This document shows positions 1-8,398 of a stretch of 36,562 nt of DNA, one piece after another. The position numbers and the translations under genes are program-made. Source of the stretch: a virus; the IMG/VR virus record IMGVR_UViG_3300030098_003906, positions 1 through 36,562 of that record; one strand, written 5' to 3'. The notes beneath the pieces are model-generated. The model searched no databases. It saw only the letters and a program-made list of their open reading frames with translations, and was not told the origin of the DNA. Each line of letters begins with the position of its first letter. The stretch's first letter is position 1.

Positions 1-367
<367 letters not shown>

Positions 368-376
368 CTCTATCCC

Positions 377-2374
377 TCAACTATGCATCAGCGTGTCCTT
401 GGCTATAACGTGTACCGTCTTTGGAAGTATCTTCAAGGTGGATCGCAAGGGGCCCTTGTCCTCGGGTATGGGCAAAGGGGCCTCTACGATGAAGTAGTCG
501 TCCATCACGATGTCGATTGACTCCCTCGTTGCACCTGCACCCTGCTTGGTGAAGGACAGTCGTATCATATCGGCATCGGTGGTGTCGCTGGTGTCGTCGT
601 CGTAGTGGTCCACTGCCCTTCTCATCTTGTGGTAGAAAACCGGGTCGTCAACGATGATCTCCATCTCCAAGTCATACTCAGTCTTGCCCTCGACTGCCAG
701 AGATGGGTTGCGTGTCCCAGCAAAGGGGACTTGGTCCGTCTCGGAGTCAGCGACGTTCGCGCCATTGACGGTGTAGTACTGCTGGACGCCAGTGGTGCCA
801 TTGAGGTTGAAACTGACGACTTGACCGACCTGTACTCCTGCCACTGTAATAATCCCATTGTAGAACATGAAGGGCTTCTGGGTCCTCTTGGCGATGCCTG
901 ACTCCTTCCTCTTCACCTCGGTGTTGGCAGTGTCCTCGAAGAGCCTGTGCGTGTCGTACCTGTCACCCTTGGTACCCGTTTCGAGTCTCCCAGTGTCCGT
1001 GTAGACAAGTGCCGAGTCGAAGTCGACGGTCAGCCTCAGTGCTGCGTCGGTGTCCGCTGTGAGGTTGAAACTCGTCACCTTGCACCCACGAAAGACTCGT
1101 GTGAGTTGCTTGGAGTCGCTGTTCGACCCATCGGTCGTTCCCTCATTGCTGTCAGTGTCCCTCCTCCTTATGCTGACCTCCATGGCGAACGATGGGATAT
1201 TCGTACGTGAGAATAGTATGCGCTCGACTGGGTTCGTTATCAGCCCGTAGTTGGTGTTCGTGGTGGTCATGTGGGGGCTGCCCCTTGTGCTGTCAGCCTC
1301 ATACTTCAGGAACTTGATGCTGGTGTTATCGGCGTGGGAGAAGTTCAGTGGGTCATCGACCCATATCCTACCTGACCCGGAGGAGTCTGATATAGCCACG
1401 ATCCTGCGTATCTCTTGCTTGACAGCCTTGCTCAATATTGAATTCGCTCCATTGGTGGGCCATGTCCCGTCACTCGCGGTCTCCCTGTAGGTCTTTATGT
1501 CGGTGGTGTTGGTGTCAGCGATTATGACGTAATCACCAGCACCGACTGCTGCTGGGCTTGCACCGTTTATCGTAGGGGCAGATGAGCCACCATCGTACGT
1601 GAATGAGGAGTCGCCTTGTGAAATGACGGCATCAGTCAGGAACGTAGCACCTCCTGTCTGGAGCGTCCCACCAGTGGCGGAGGTCGCCTCGTGTCCGAGG
1701 CAGTAGTACATCCATCTGGCATTGTGCATGTTGGACTCGAAACTACCACCTGTGTTGAGGAACCTACCCGGAACCTGAACAGCCACGTCACGACCTAAGC
1801 CAACGACGTGGTACCTCTTGAGGTCGACCCTCGTCTCAGGTAGTGATATCGTGTTGACGAGTCCTACGAACTGGTCCGTCAGTACTCGCTCTGCGCTGCT
1901 GGAGGCGGTCGCATTGTAGGTCATCGACACGTCCATCGACGGTGTTGCGAACGGTAGGATCTCCATGACATCATTCGTCTTTGATTCCTTTGCGCTACTA
2001 TGATCCACCTTCAATGCGGGTGTGATGGTCAATTCTGTCGCGCTGCTTACTACGGCATGCTTGATGATGGTGTAGGAACGACCAGAGACGGAGAAGTCAT
2101 CATCAGTGCTAAACTCAGGGCTAGTGCTCTTGATGCTGAAGACTACCTTGGAGCCCACGAGCATACCTATGGGGAACGCGAGTATTCCATTATTGACTGG
2201 GGTGGATGCTGCACCACCGCTGAAGGTGATGATGCTGGTGTCCTTGACGAGGTCGCGGTTCCCCGCCTTGGCGATGAACTTGAATGATCCTGCGTAGTCG
2301 TGCGGTAGCACCACACCCGTCTCATGACCGAATGTGACTTCGGTCAAATCTCCCTTATACACTGTCGATGGCAT
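377..2374 (-). CDS. Putative major tail tube / tail protein (665 aa)
   Basis: A 665-residue protein rich in Thr, Ser, Gly and Val with long predicted beta stretches, no signal peptide and no transmembrane segment. It lies after the connector and neck genes, where tailed viruses encode the tail tube or sheath. It is long for a simple tube protein (commonly 150-300 residues). The middle contains a distinctive patch near residues 205-230 (PGRFLNTGGSFESNMHNARW) followed by a Gly/Thr-rich insertion, as if an extra beta domain interrupts the tube fold. The C-terminus carries an acidic strand-like segment ending in a short basic tail. The assignment rests on position and composition. A tail sheath or a fused tube-decoration protein is the alternative. 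Confidence 0.6.
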   Translation of the reverse strand: MPSTVYKGDLTEVTFGHETGVVLPHDYAGSFKFIAKAGNRDLVKDTSIITFSGGAASTPVNNGILAFPIGMLVGSKVVFSIKSTSPEFSTDDDFSVSGRSYTIIKHAVVSSATELTITPALKVDHSSAKESKTNDVMEILPFATPSMDVSMTYNATASSSAERVLTDQFVGLVNTISLPETRVDLKRYHVVGLGRDVAVQVPGRFLNTGGSFESNMHNARWMYYCLGHEATSATGGTLQTGGATFLTDAVISQGDSSFTYDGGSSAPTINGASPAAVGAGDYVIIADTNTTDIKTYRETASDGTWPTNGANSILSKAVKQEIRRIVAISDSSGSGRIWVDDPLNFSHADNTSIKFLKYEADSTRGSPHMTTTNTNYGLITNPVERILFSRTNIPSFAMEVSIRRRDTDSNEGTTDGSNSDSKQLTRVFRGCKVTSFNLTADTDAALRLTVDFDSALVYTDTGRLETGTKGDRYDTHRLFEDTANTEVKRKESGIAKRTQKPFMFYNGIITVAGVQVGQVVSFNLNGTTGVQQYYTVNGANVADSETDQVPFAGTRNPSLAVEGKTEYDLEMEIIVDDPVFYHKMRRAVDHYDDDTSDTTDADMIRLSFTKQGAGATRESIDIVMDDYFIVEAPLPIPEDKGPLRSTLKILPKTVHVIAKDTLMHS

Positions 2375-2382
2375 GCCTACAC

Positions 2383-2832
2383 CTATGGGATGAGTTCTGC
2401 GAAGATAACAACTTCGACTTGAAACGTAGTTCTGAAGAGTAATTTGGTCCTATCGGAGAGATCCGTACGGGTCTTGTACACGAGCCTGTCCATGTTCGTG
2501 CCGTCCCCCTTCCTCTTGGTATGAATGATTCTACGGATCTCATTCTCCATCAACTGCTGTTGTTTGCGGCTTCTCATGGTTCTCGCATCGAGTGTGATGT
2601 TTATCCTAGTGGTGACGAAGTCGTAGAGGAGTTCGGGCGTCTCCTCATTATGCGCTGTCTCGAAGACGATGACGTAGTCCCTGTTTCGCATGTCGAGGCG
2701 CTTACCGGTCTCCGGGCTGACATCAGCGACGTCGATGATCACGGGCTTGATGCCATCCGTGTTGCCCCTGTTCCAGTTCTCGGTGAGGACGTCGATGACG
2801 AGATTTATTCCCTCACTGAATGTTGCGACCAC
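2383..2832 (-). CDS. Putative neck / tail completion protein (149 aa)
   Basis: A 149-residue mixed alpha/beta protein with a GTG start at 2832 that overlaps the previous gene by 20 bases; a GAGG-type ribosome site sits just upstream of the GTG. The N-terminal helix (FSEGINLVIDVLTENW) is followed by alternating strands and a basic central helix around residues 87-105. This size, fold pattern and place between the head-tail connector and the tail tube gene match tail-terminator or tail-completion proteins of siphoviruses and myoviruses. No diagnostic motif is visible, so the exact role is inferred from synteny. Confidence 0.6.
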   Translation of the reverse strand: MVATFSEGINLVIDVLTENWNRGNTDGIKPVIIDVADVSPETGKRLDMRNRDYVIVFETAHNEETPELLYDFVTTRINITLDARTMRSRKQQQLMENEIRRIIHTKRKGDGTNMDRLVYKTRTDLSDRTKLLFRTTFQVEVVIFAELIP

Positions 2833-3187
2833 GCTTCCTCACCACCGTTCTCTCGAATGCCCGTATGGCACTGTTGTTCTCCACCTTTCTCAAGTACGAC
2901 TGGGTGTCAGGGACTATCGCCCCTCCCTTGAGATCGAGGTCGTAGTTGTCATAGAGTGTGTTCTCACTCACCATTCGGGATTCCACCCTAGAGAGCGTAC
3001 CCTCGTCCAAATCCTCCCCATCCGCTATGTCAGAGAGGTCCCTCTCCTCCTGCTCTATCCTCTCCCTCTGGGATTGGGGGCTCTGTGAGAATGCGTCACG
3101 TAGTTGGTTCTGCAGTTCGTCGTTGGCCTTGAAGTGATCAGTGACTTGCTTGAGCAGCAGTTTCGTCTCGAACGATGGTCTACTCAA
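2813..3187 (-). CDS. Putative neck protein, TTG start (124 aa)
   Basis: The frame stays open up to 3517, but the upstream part is Ser/Thr/Arg-rich nonsense antisense to nothing and lies inside the connector gene. A TTG at 3187 with GAGGTGG six bases upstream gives a sensible 124-residue protein. It overlaps the connector stop by eight bases, like its neighbours. The product is helical and highly charged: a Gln/Arg-rich helix (residues ~20-40), an acidic stretch, and a basic C-terminus (FERTVVRKRGRNIQ). It ends inside the start of the next gene. Its position indicates a head-tail joining role, but I recognise no family. Confidence 0.65.
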   Translation of the reverse strand: MSRPSFETKLLLKQVTDHFKANDELQNQLRDAFSQSPQSQRERIEQEERDLSDIADGEDLDEGTLSRVESRMVSENTLYDNYDLDLKGGAIVPDTQSYLRKVENNSAIRAFERTVVRKRGRNIQ

Positions 3188-4745
3188 AGGAGACCACCTC
3201 GATGTACCGTGGTAGCGCCCTGTCGATGTCCTGACGGTAGAGTTGGATCTTGGATGCGAGGTCAACGTTCTGTGACCCCTCGGGTATGAGGACGCTCCTG
3301 TCATCGCTGAGGAGCAACTCGATGGCCACCATCTTGGTGCAGATGTCCTCGATGGCCTTCTCCAAGTACCTCTCTCCGTAGACATAGGCCACCTTGACGG
3401 CGTTGTACTCGAAGAACGGGTATGAGTTGTTGAAGTAGATGATGCCCAGATCGTGGTCGAGCCAGTAGTCACGGAGCCTTGCCCTGTCACCGCTGGAACT
3501 CCCACCCTGTAGGTCAACCACGAATAGGTTCTGGGTCACAGTGAGTCCATTCAGGTCATCCACTGATGAGCCTACGACGGAGGCGCAACCAGTGAACGTG
3601 GTGCTCGTCTTGCCCGTGTACCTGATGGCGGTGTCCCCAACTGACAGCACCCCAGCAGCCGCGAAGCCTGATGTGGAGTCAACGGTCAGGACAGTCGTGG
3701 TGGCATTGCTGACGACTGCTGTATTGGTCGTCACTTGGTTCAACTCTATGTTGCTGTCCGTGACCACGATGCTGCATGACTCACCAGCCTGTGTGGATCT
3801 CATGCTTGTTATCTTGACTTGGCCGCTACCATAGTCCGCGTTTGCGGTTGCTAGAAACTCGTTATGTACTCCTACATTGGAAGTACTACCCTCGAGGGTG
3901 AAGGTTGGTGAAAACTCAACGGCTGCCTTGCTGACCCTGTCCTCCTTGTTGATGAGGTCAGCGAGGTTCTGTGCTGTGGTTATCTTGTCGAAGTCTGCCC
4001 TCCATTGTGTGCTTGACGTCCCTGTCGTGAGCGTAGCGGCGCTCCCATTGCCGGGAGACAGGATGATGGAGCCTGACAGTGATCGTGGGTCGTCCGGTAT
4101 CTTGATGCGAGCCTCGGATGCACCTATCTCCCTGTAGTCATCACCCTGCCACAACTCGATGCGTAGCATCTGTTGGACATTGCGGAAGAGGAGTGGTGTG
4201 GTACCGACATAGTCGGTGTAGTATCGTCGCCTGTATGGCTTGTAGGTGTCGAAGTTGATGTACTCCGCAGCGACGAGGTTCGGTCTCCATGAGTTGTGCG
4301 TTATGTTGTCTATCCTGTCTTGCACACGGAGGATGAGTTGCTTGACCTTGTCGAATGTGACGCCCCTCGTCCTACCGTTGGTGAACGACGCCGTGTTCTG
4401 CACGAAGGTGTTGTCTGCGCTCTGGTAGTCCGCTGCCGTTATTGATGATGCGAAGCCAAGTCTCACACCGTTGATCGTCGATGTGATGGCCGTGATGGTG
4501 CGCTCCAGACCAAGGGGATCGGCATCGCTGTAGATGAGTATCGTGTCTCCCACAGCGAACCCGATGTTGCGATAGTTCGCACCAGTCACGAAGACCCCAG
4601 TGCTCTCTGAATCTGCGCTCACTGCCACAGCGTCCTGTGGGCCGATCTCGAGGAGGTCGGCGACCTTCTGTGGTGTGGTGTAGACGAGGGCCTCTGGGTC
4701 AAGGGGTCTAGTCTCTGGCTCACCGGGACTGAAAACTTGTGGCAT
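3180..4745 (-). CDS. Head-tail connector (adaptor) with large beta insertion (521 aa)
   Basis: The N-terminus (PQKVADLLEI near residue 26) and the C-terminal helical part (IEDICTKMVAIELLLSDD, then a helix with DLASKIQLYRQDIDRAL) resemble head-tail adaptor proteins of the HK97 gp6 type, which form a ring under the portal. Those are usually 100-200 residues. Here about 300 residues of Thr/Ser/Val-rich, probably Ig-like beta sequence are inserted between the helical ends, including a segment like VLTVDSTSGFAAAG that recurs in phage beta-sandwich proteins. The gene is between the zinc-ribbon protein and the neck genes, which fits an adaptor. The insertion may decorate the neck or contact the tail. 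Position and C-terminal helices carry the assignment. Confidence 0.6.
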   Translation of the reverse strand: MPQVFSPGEPETRPLDPEALVYTTPQKVADLLEIGPQDAVAVSADSESTGVFVTGANYRNIGFAVGDTILIYSDADPLGLERTITAITSTINGVRLGFASSITAADYQSADNTFVQNTASFTNGRTRGVTFDKVKQLILRVQDRIDNITHNSWRPNLVAAEYINFDTYKPYRRRYYTDYVGTTPLLFRNVQQMLRIELWQGDDYREIGASEARIKIPDDPRSLSGSIILSPGNGSAATLTTGTSSTQWRADFDKITTAQNLADLINKEDRVSKAAVEFSPTFTLEGSTSNVGVHNEFLATANADYGSGQVKITSMRSTQAGESCSIVVTDSNIELNQVTTNTAVVSNATTTVLTVDSTSGFAAAGVLSVGDTAIRYTGKTSTTFTGCASVVGSSVDDLNGLTVTQNLFVVDLQGGSSSGDRARLRDYWLDHDLGIIYFNNSYPFFEYNAVKVAYVYGERYLEKAIEDICTKMVAIELLLSDDRSVLIPEGSQNVDLASKIQLYRQDIDRALPRYIEVVSFE

Positions 4746-5045
4746 CTACAGTCTGGCCTCCTCACTCCGTGTCGCTAGGTTGTACTCCATTGGTCTTTCG
4801 CATGCACCGCATGTTTCCCTCCACATGAAGTGTAGGAATCCACAGTGCTTGCAGCGCGTACCAGCGCCTATGTTGAGCACGTCGCCTACGTTCTTGTTCC
4901 GTTTGCGCTGCTCGGATGTGACACCGGCGAGGGGTTTGTCCTCTGAGAGAACATTCCCCTCCCCGATGCTTGTTGCGTATCTCACGTTCTGCTTCTGTGC
5001 CACTGAGAGATCATCGATATCAAGCGTTCTTAACTCGAACCCCAT
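4746..5045 (-). CDS. Small zinc-ribbon protein in head-neck block (99 aa)
   Basis: A 99-residue protein whose stop abuts the connector start. The C-terminal half contains two CxxC knuckles (CKHC near residue 66 and CGAC near residue 80) spaced like a zinc ribbon. The N-terminal half is a plain hydrophilic segment with QKQNVRYATSIGEGN. Small zinc-ribbon proteins are common in archaeal tailed viruses and are often structural or DNA-contacting. The placement among head and neck genes suggests a virion or assembly role here, but function cannot be stated. Confidence 0.75.
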   Translation of the reverse strand: MGFELRTLDIDDLSVAQKQNVRYATSIGEGNVLSEDKPLAGVTSEQRKRNKNVGDVLNIGAGTRCKHCGFLHFMWRETCGACERPMEYNLATRSEEARL

Positions 5046-5060
5046 GCATATCCCTCACTC

Positions 5061-5255
5061 TCATGGTTTCTGATAGACGATTAGGAAGACATTACCAAGG
5101 ACCATGATCGGTTCTACTGATACTATCTTAGCACCGTCGTAATCAGTTAGGGCCTCTATAGCAGTGGTCATGCTGGTGCTTAGAGCACCGTCATTGCCTG
5201 CTCCGCTAAATTGCTTAGGCGTGAACGGTCCTAGTACTTGTAGTGCCTTAACCAT
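5061..5255 (-). CDS. Small beta-rich head-region protein (64 aa)
   Basis: The ATG at 5255 is preferred over an in-frame GTG at 5264 because AGGTGA sits five bases upstream of it. The product is 64 residues. A first half with polar turns (GPFTPKQFSGAGNDG) is followed by a hydrophobic C-terminal strand-loop-strand (IVSVEPIMVLGNVFLIVY). That C-terminus resembles a beta hairpin more than a membrane span. It lies among small genes after the major capsid gene and may be a minor head or decoration protein. No family was recognised. Confidence 0.65.
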   Translation of the reverse strand: MVKALQVLGPFTPKQFSGAGNDGALSTSMTTAIEALTDYDGAKIVSVEPIMVLGNVFLIVYQKP

Positions 5256-5272
5256 CGGGTTCACCTACCGAA

Positions 5273-5554
5273 TCAACTTCGTTGACCCATAGCGAACCAT
5301 GTGCCGTCTTGACCGTTGACGTTCTGTATGACCAAGGTAGTTCCGTTGATCAGTGCGAACACTCCATCGACTCCTGCACCACTTCCGGGGGTGCTGCTAC
5401 CGGCGTTAGCGCCAGCGGCAACGATTGTGGCAAGTTGACTTGAGAGGTCTATGTTTCCTCCTGCGTCACTTCCACCGTTGGTGAAGGTGCCGGTCACCAT
5501 GAGTAGGTTGCCGACTGTTGTTGGTCTTGTGTCTATTGTACTTTCAAATGCCAT
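5273..5554 (-). CDS. Putative minor head / decoration protein (93 aa)
   Basis: A 93-residue Gly/Thr/Asn-rich beta protein with a TVGNLLMVTGTFTNGG opening, a mid-section with NIDLSSQLATIVAAGAN and a closing strand FALINGTTLVIQNVNGQDG. This layout recurs in small virion proteins next to HK97-type capsid genes in uncultivated marine tailed viruses. No signal peptide is visible, so it is likely cytoplasmic and incorporated into the head. The start is an ATG at 5554 with a GTGAT-type site just upstream. Assignment as a decoration or trimeric spike protein is an inference from fold composition and position. Confidence 0.6.
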   Translation of the reverse strand: MAFESTIDTRPTTVGNLLMVTGTFTNGGSDAGGNIDLSSQLATIVAAGANAGSSTPGSGAGVDGVFALINGTTLVIQNVNGQDGTWFAMGQRS

Positions 5555-5561
5555 GTATTAA

Positions 5562-5951
5562 TCACTCTCCTGTTTCCTGTTGTTCCTCAACTGGAGGCTC
5601 CTCATCTAATACTTCCGGCTCTGGTGCCGGGGGGTTCAGATGCTGGTCCACGAGTTGAAGCAATTTCGTTTTTGTTCTGTATGACGATGCGGCGAACTCG
5701 ACACCCTGAGATCCGAGCCACGCGCTGATGTCAGCACGTCGCCACGAATCGTCAGGTATGCCGTCGTTCCCCTCATCGACCGTTGGGGCCTCGTCACCTT
5801 CAAGGGTGAAGTAGGGAGCCACCAGTCTTGTTCGCCACTGATCAACCCATTCTTGTGAGACTTCCCTAACCTCTCCCCTTGTCCAATCAGGCGTGTAAGC
5901 GTCGGGGCTTCGCCTGTAGAACGAGGGTCCATTGTATCGCACAGAGGGCAC
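5562..5951 (-). CDS. Head-region protein with SAP/HeH-like helix-extension-helix (129 aa)
   Basis: The N-terminal ~45 residues form a short beta part (VRYNGPSFYRRSPDAYTP, then a Glu/Val-rich strand). Residues ~68-108 (DISAWLGSQGVEFAASSYRT followed by KTKLLQLVDQHL) match the helix-extended loop-helix pattern of SAP/HeH/LEM domains. These often sit at the end of phage head-completion or transcription-terminator-like proteins and can bind DNA. The C-terminus is a Pro/Glu-rich acidic tail. It overlaps no neighbour and belongs to the run of small genes after the capsid gene. A role at the head-neck junction is plausible; the HeH call is by pattern only. Confidence 0.65.
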   Translation of the reverse strand: MPSVRYNGPSFYRRSPDAYTPDWTRGEVREVSQEWVDQWRTRLVAPYFTLEGDEAPTVDEGNDGIPDDSWRRADISAWLGSQGVEFAASSYRTKTKLLQLVDQHLNPPAPEPEVLDEEPPVEEQQETGE

Positions 5952-5960
5952 TTACCCACC

Positions 5961-6356
5961 TCAGTTGTACAGTATCATCACTGTGGTCACGTTTGCCGAG
6001 CCGCTTAGGTACTGCAAGGTTGCTGTTAGTCCTGTGAAGGATGCTCCAACTGCTACTGCTGATGTACCGGCATCGGTGCACATAACGCTCAGGATCGCTG
6101 ATGCTCCGCCACCGAGGATGATTGTCTCACCATCTGCGCCGCCTGTCACGTTGATTAGTGCCAACTTTGGTGCTGGGTCGTACCCGTTTGCTCCATCCGA
6201 GTTAGATGCGTTGAACGTACCGGGACCCCCACCGGGGTACGATACGTCTGCTGCTCCATCAAGGTGTTCGGTAGTGTCCATGGAACCCGCTCTGAGTTCC
6301 CATGCCCCTACTAGGGTTGCTGTTGCTGTTCCGCTTAATGTTAGTTCTTCTGCCAT
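5961..6356 (-). CDS. Putative capsid decoration protein (131 aa)
   Basis: First gene after the major capsid gene. It has an AAGGTGA ribosome site about six bases ahead of the ATG, implying strong expression. The 131-residue product is Ala/Gly/Thr-rich with regular short strands (ELTLSGTATATLVGAWELRA, later ALINVTGGADGETIILGGG) and few charged residues, typical of a beta-sandwich or jelly-roll decoration protein stuck on capsid hexamers. There is no transmembrane segment. Position directly beside the capsid gene supports decoration; a head fibre base is an alternative. Confidence 0.6.
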   Translation of the reverse strand: MAEELTLSGTATATLVGAWELRAGSMDTTEHLDGAADVSYPGGGPGTFNASNSDGANGYDPAPKLALINVTGGADGETIILGGGASAILSVMCTDAGTSAVAVGASFTGLTATLQYLSGSANVTTVMILYN

Positions 6357-6389
6357 ATCTTTTCACCTTACCTATTTGTTATCTCCAAT

Positions 6390-7520
6390 TCAGGACAGGT
6401 CCCTCACGCTACCATGTGCTCCGAAGAAAGTGGTCCATATCTCACCCATGGTTCGGTATAGCCCTTCCTGACCTAGTCTGTTGATGGCGAATGGGTCACC
6501 AGTCTCGATACCACTCTCGTAGTACTGAGTTGGGATTGCTGTGCTGAAGTACACGTAGTCAGTGTCGAGGAAGTACATCCTGCTGATACCGTCTTTCACA
6601 ACGTCCTTGGATGGTATGATCGGGACACCGTTGTAAGTTGCCACGATGAAACCAGCCTCGATACCGGGAACACCCTTCACACCGTTGTAGGTGGGGGTCA
6701 CTCTCTTCTCTTCCATGAACCTCTGCTGGGACTGTAGCAGTTGCTGTAGTCTCATTAAGGTGTCATATCCAGTCAGGATGACCTTCGGGTTTCCACCGCG
6801 CTCCCAGATGTTCTGGAAGAGCGTGTCCAGTTGGTCTAGGCTGAGGGCCCTGTTCGTCGAACTTGCGTTCGCGTTGTCCTCAGCGAAGGACCATGTGTTG
6901 GCGCTTCTGTCTATGGAGTAGATGTCCTCGTCTCCAGCGTCGTAATGGGTGCCTGATGCCATCTGGTTGTTGCCAGTTGTGATTCTGTCCAACGACTCGA
7001 AGTTGTTGGCAGCGACGGTCGTGACGTCCGTGAGGAGCATCTTGTTGACCATCTCAGCGTGGTGCTTGCCCATCTCTTCCTTCAGTACGGATCGGATGTC
7101 TCCGAGACCGTCGTCCTTGTCAGCAAGGAAGATCGCAGTCTCCGACATGTCGAAGGTGTGTGCGATCGTCTTTGGCTTTGCAGCGATGTGCTGGAAGGTT
7201 GGTCTCACAGTCTCAGGCAGTGTTGCGTTCTCAGCAACTCCGCCGTGGAGTGCACCGCCGTTAGGCTTCTCTGTGATGACTCTCCAGCCGCTCCTGTCCC
7301 AAGGTCTCTTGGGTAGGATGCTGAAGGCGTTGAACTCTTGGTTCAACTGCGACCAGACCTTGCGCCCGTAGATTGCTTGGTAGGTACCAGCAGTCGTGGA
7401 CAGCATAGGGCTGTCAGCCTTGAGCAACTCGCTACCGGAGTAGGAGTATCCCATTGCGTTTCCAGCGCCGTAGTAGTAGCGCTCCATGTCTGTTATTGTT
7501 CGTACGTAGTCTCTTGCCAT
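6390..7520 (-). CDS. HK97-fold major capsid protein (376 aa)
   Basis: The 376-residue length, the position after a protease/scaffold gene and the sequence pattern identify the major capsid protein. An N-terminal helical arm is followed by a core with a long spine helix (DIRSVLKEEMGKHHAEMVNK), a P-domain segment (KVILTGYDTLMRLQQLLQSQ) and C-terminal strands (RMYFLDTDYVYF, then LYRTMGEIWTTFFGAH). The first helix region (TAGTYQAIYGRKVWSQLNQEFNAF, split here for description) resembles HK97-type capsids of archaeal tailed viruses. It forms the icosahedral shell. It has the best ribosome binding site in the window. It is likely cut from a precursor or left uncut; no obvious protease site can be seen. 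Confidence 0.85.
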   Translation of the reverse strand: MARDYVRTITDMERYYYGAGNAMGYSYSGSELLKADSPMLSTTAGTYQAIYGRKVWSQLNQEFNAFSILPKRPWDRSGWRVITEKPNGGALHGGVAENATLPETVRPTFQHIAAKPKTIAHTFDMSETAIFLADKDDGLGDIRSVLKEEMGKHHAEMVNKMLLTDVTTVAANNFESLDRITTGNNQMASGTHYDAGDEDIYSIDRSANTWSFAEDNANASSTNRALSLDQLDTLFQNIWERGGNPKVILTGYDTLMRLQQLLQSQQRFMEEKRVTPTYNGVKGVPGIEAGFIVATYNGVPIIPSKDVVKDGISRMYFLDTDYVYFSTAIPTQYYESGIETGDPFAINRLGQEGLYRTMGEIWTTFFGAHGSVRDLS

Positions 7521-7525
7521 TCATA

Positions 7526-7533
7526 ATCACCTC
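7526..7533 (-). promoter_or_regulatory. Strong ribosome binding site of the capsid gene
   Basis: GAGGTGAT on the coding strand, complementary to the archaeal and bacterial 16S 3' end over eight bases, five bases ahead of the capsid ATG. It fits the most abundant virion protein. Confidence 0.8.
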
Positions 7534-7543
7534 TGTGTTTTAC

Positions 7544-8398
7544 TTAGGCCCTCCTGAAGGCCTTGTTTGCGAGGTTGTGCACCTCGTCCCACGACATTGA
7601 CGCTAGGTCAGCGGTGGAGGGAACATCTACTGATGGCACGGACTCGGACTTGGCGATGGTCTCGCCAGTCTCTGCTGGGTTGCTGATTGCCTCGACTCTC
7701 TCCGCTAGGGAGGCGATCGACTTCTGGATATCATCGAGAGGTCCTCGTGCATCGAACTCGAGAGCAGCGGCTTTTGCGATCTCCTCGGAGCGCTCTTGCT
7801 CGTAGCGGGATGCGAACTGTCCCTCTAGGGATTTCTTCATCTCTGCCTCTAGCATGGCTGCTTTGTAGACTTCGTAGGCTGCTTCCACGTCAGTCGCGGA
7901 TACGTCCTCTGGGTTAAGGTAGTCGGACTTCTCTAAAGTGGATTTCTTGCCTTTTCCACCAGTGCCGAAGTTGGCTTTGGGTACTTCTGGCTTTCCGTCT
8001 ACGGTCTCCCTACCGGGTGCTTGCCCACCGAAGTAGGAGCCACCGTCTCCGATGTCGCTGGGGTGGGAACCGAGGTTCGCCTTTGCCACGTCATCGAAGT
8101 GGGTTCGAGCACCCTCTACATCCACACCAGCGGATTTCAGGGTGCTCTCCATCCAGTCCAAGTACTCGGACGAGATGACGTCAGAGTACTCGTCGGACTT
8201 TTCTACGTCCTCAGATTTCTTCTCGTCATCTTTGCCGTGTTCCATCATCTTGTCTTTCTCGTCCTTCATATCTTTCTTGTCGTCTTTCATGGCTTCTTTG
8301 AGTTGAGGAGGCATCCCCTTCTCAAAGGCATCCAGTCGACCTTCCAGACGCGAGAGGACGTCAGTCATTTGCGTCATTACGTCATTTTCTTCTGTCAT
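7544..8398 (-). CDS. Nested in-frame scaffold protein (284 aa)
   Basis: Within the protease/scaffold gene, AGGTGAC (8403-8409) stands four bases before an in-frame ATG at 8398 (residue 181, MTEENDVMTQMTDVLSRLEG). This is exactly at the protease-scaffold boundary. The nested product would be the scaffold alone, a charged coiled-coil protein with the MSWDEVH C-terminus. Lambda makes Nu3 from inside C in this way. The evidence is the ribosome site, the start and the domain boundary; translation itself is inferred. Confidence 0.55.
   Translation of the reverse strand: MTEENDVMTQMTDVLSRLEGRLDAFEKGMPPQLKEAMKDDKKDMKDEKDKMMEHGKDDEKKSEDVEKSDEYSDVISSEYLDWMESTLKSAGVDVEGARTHFDDVAKANLGSHPSDIGDGGSYFGGQAPGRETVDGKPEVPKANFGTGGKGKKSTLEKSDYLNPEDVSATDVEAAYEVYKAAMLEAEMKKSLEGQFASRYEQERSEEIAKAAALEFDARGPLDDIQKSIASLAERVEAISNPAETGETIAKSESVPSVDVPSTADLASMSWDEVHNLANKAFRRA

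Noticed and set aside
3188-3517. Upstream extension of the neck gene frame to 3517
   Set aside because: It lies wholly within the connector gene and gives Ser/Thr/Arg-rich sequence typical of a shifted frame. The TTG at 3187 has a proper ribosome site.
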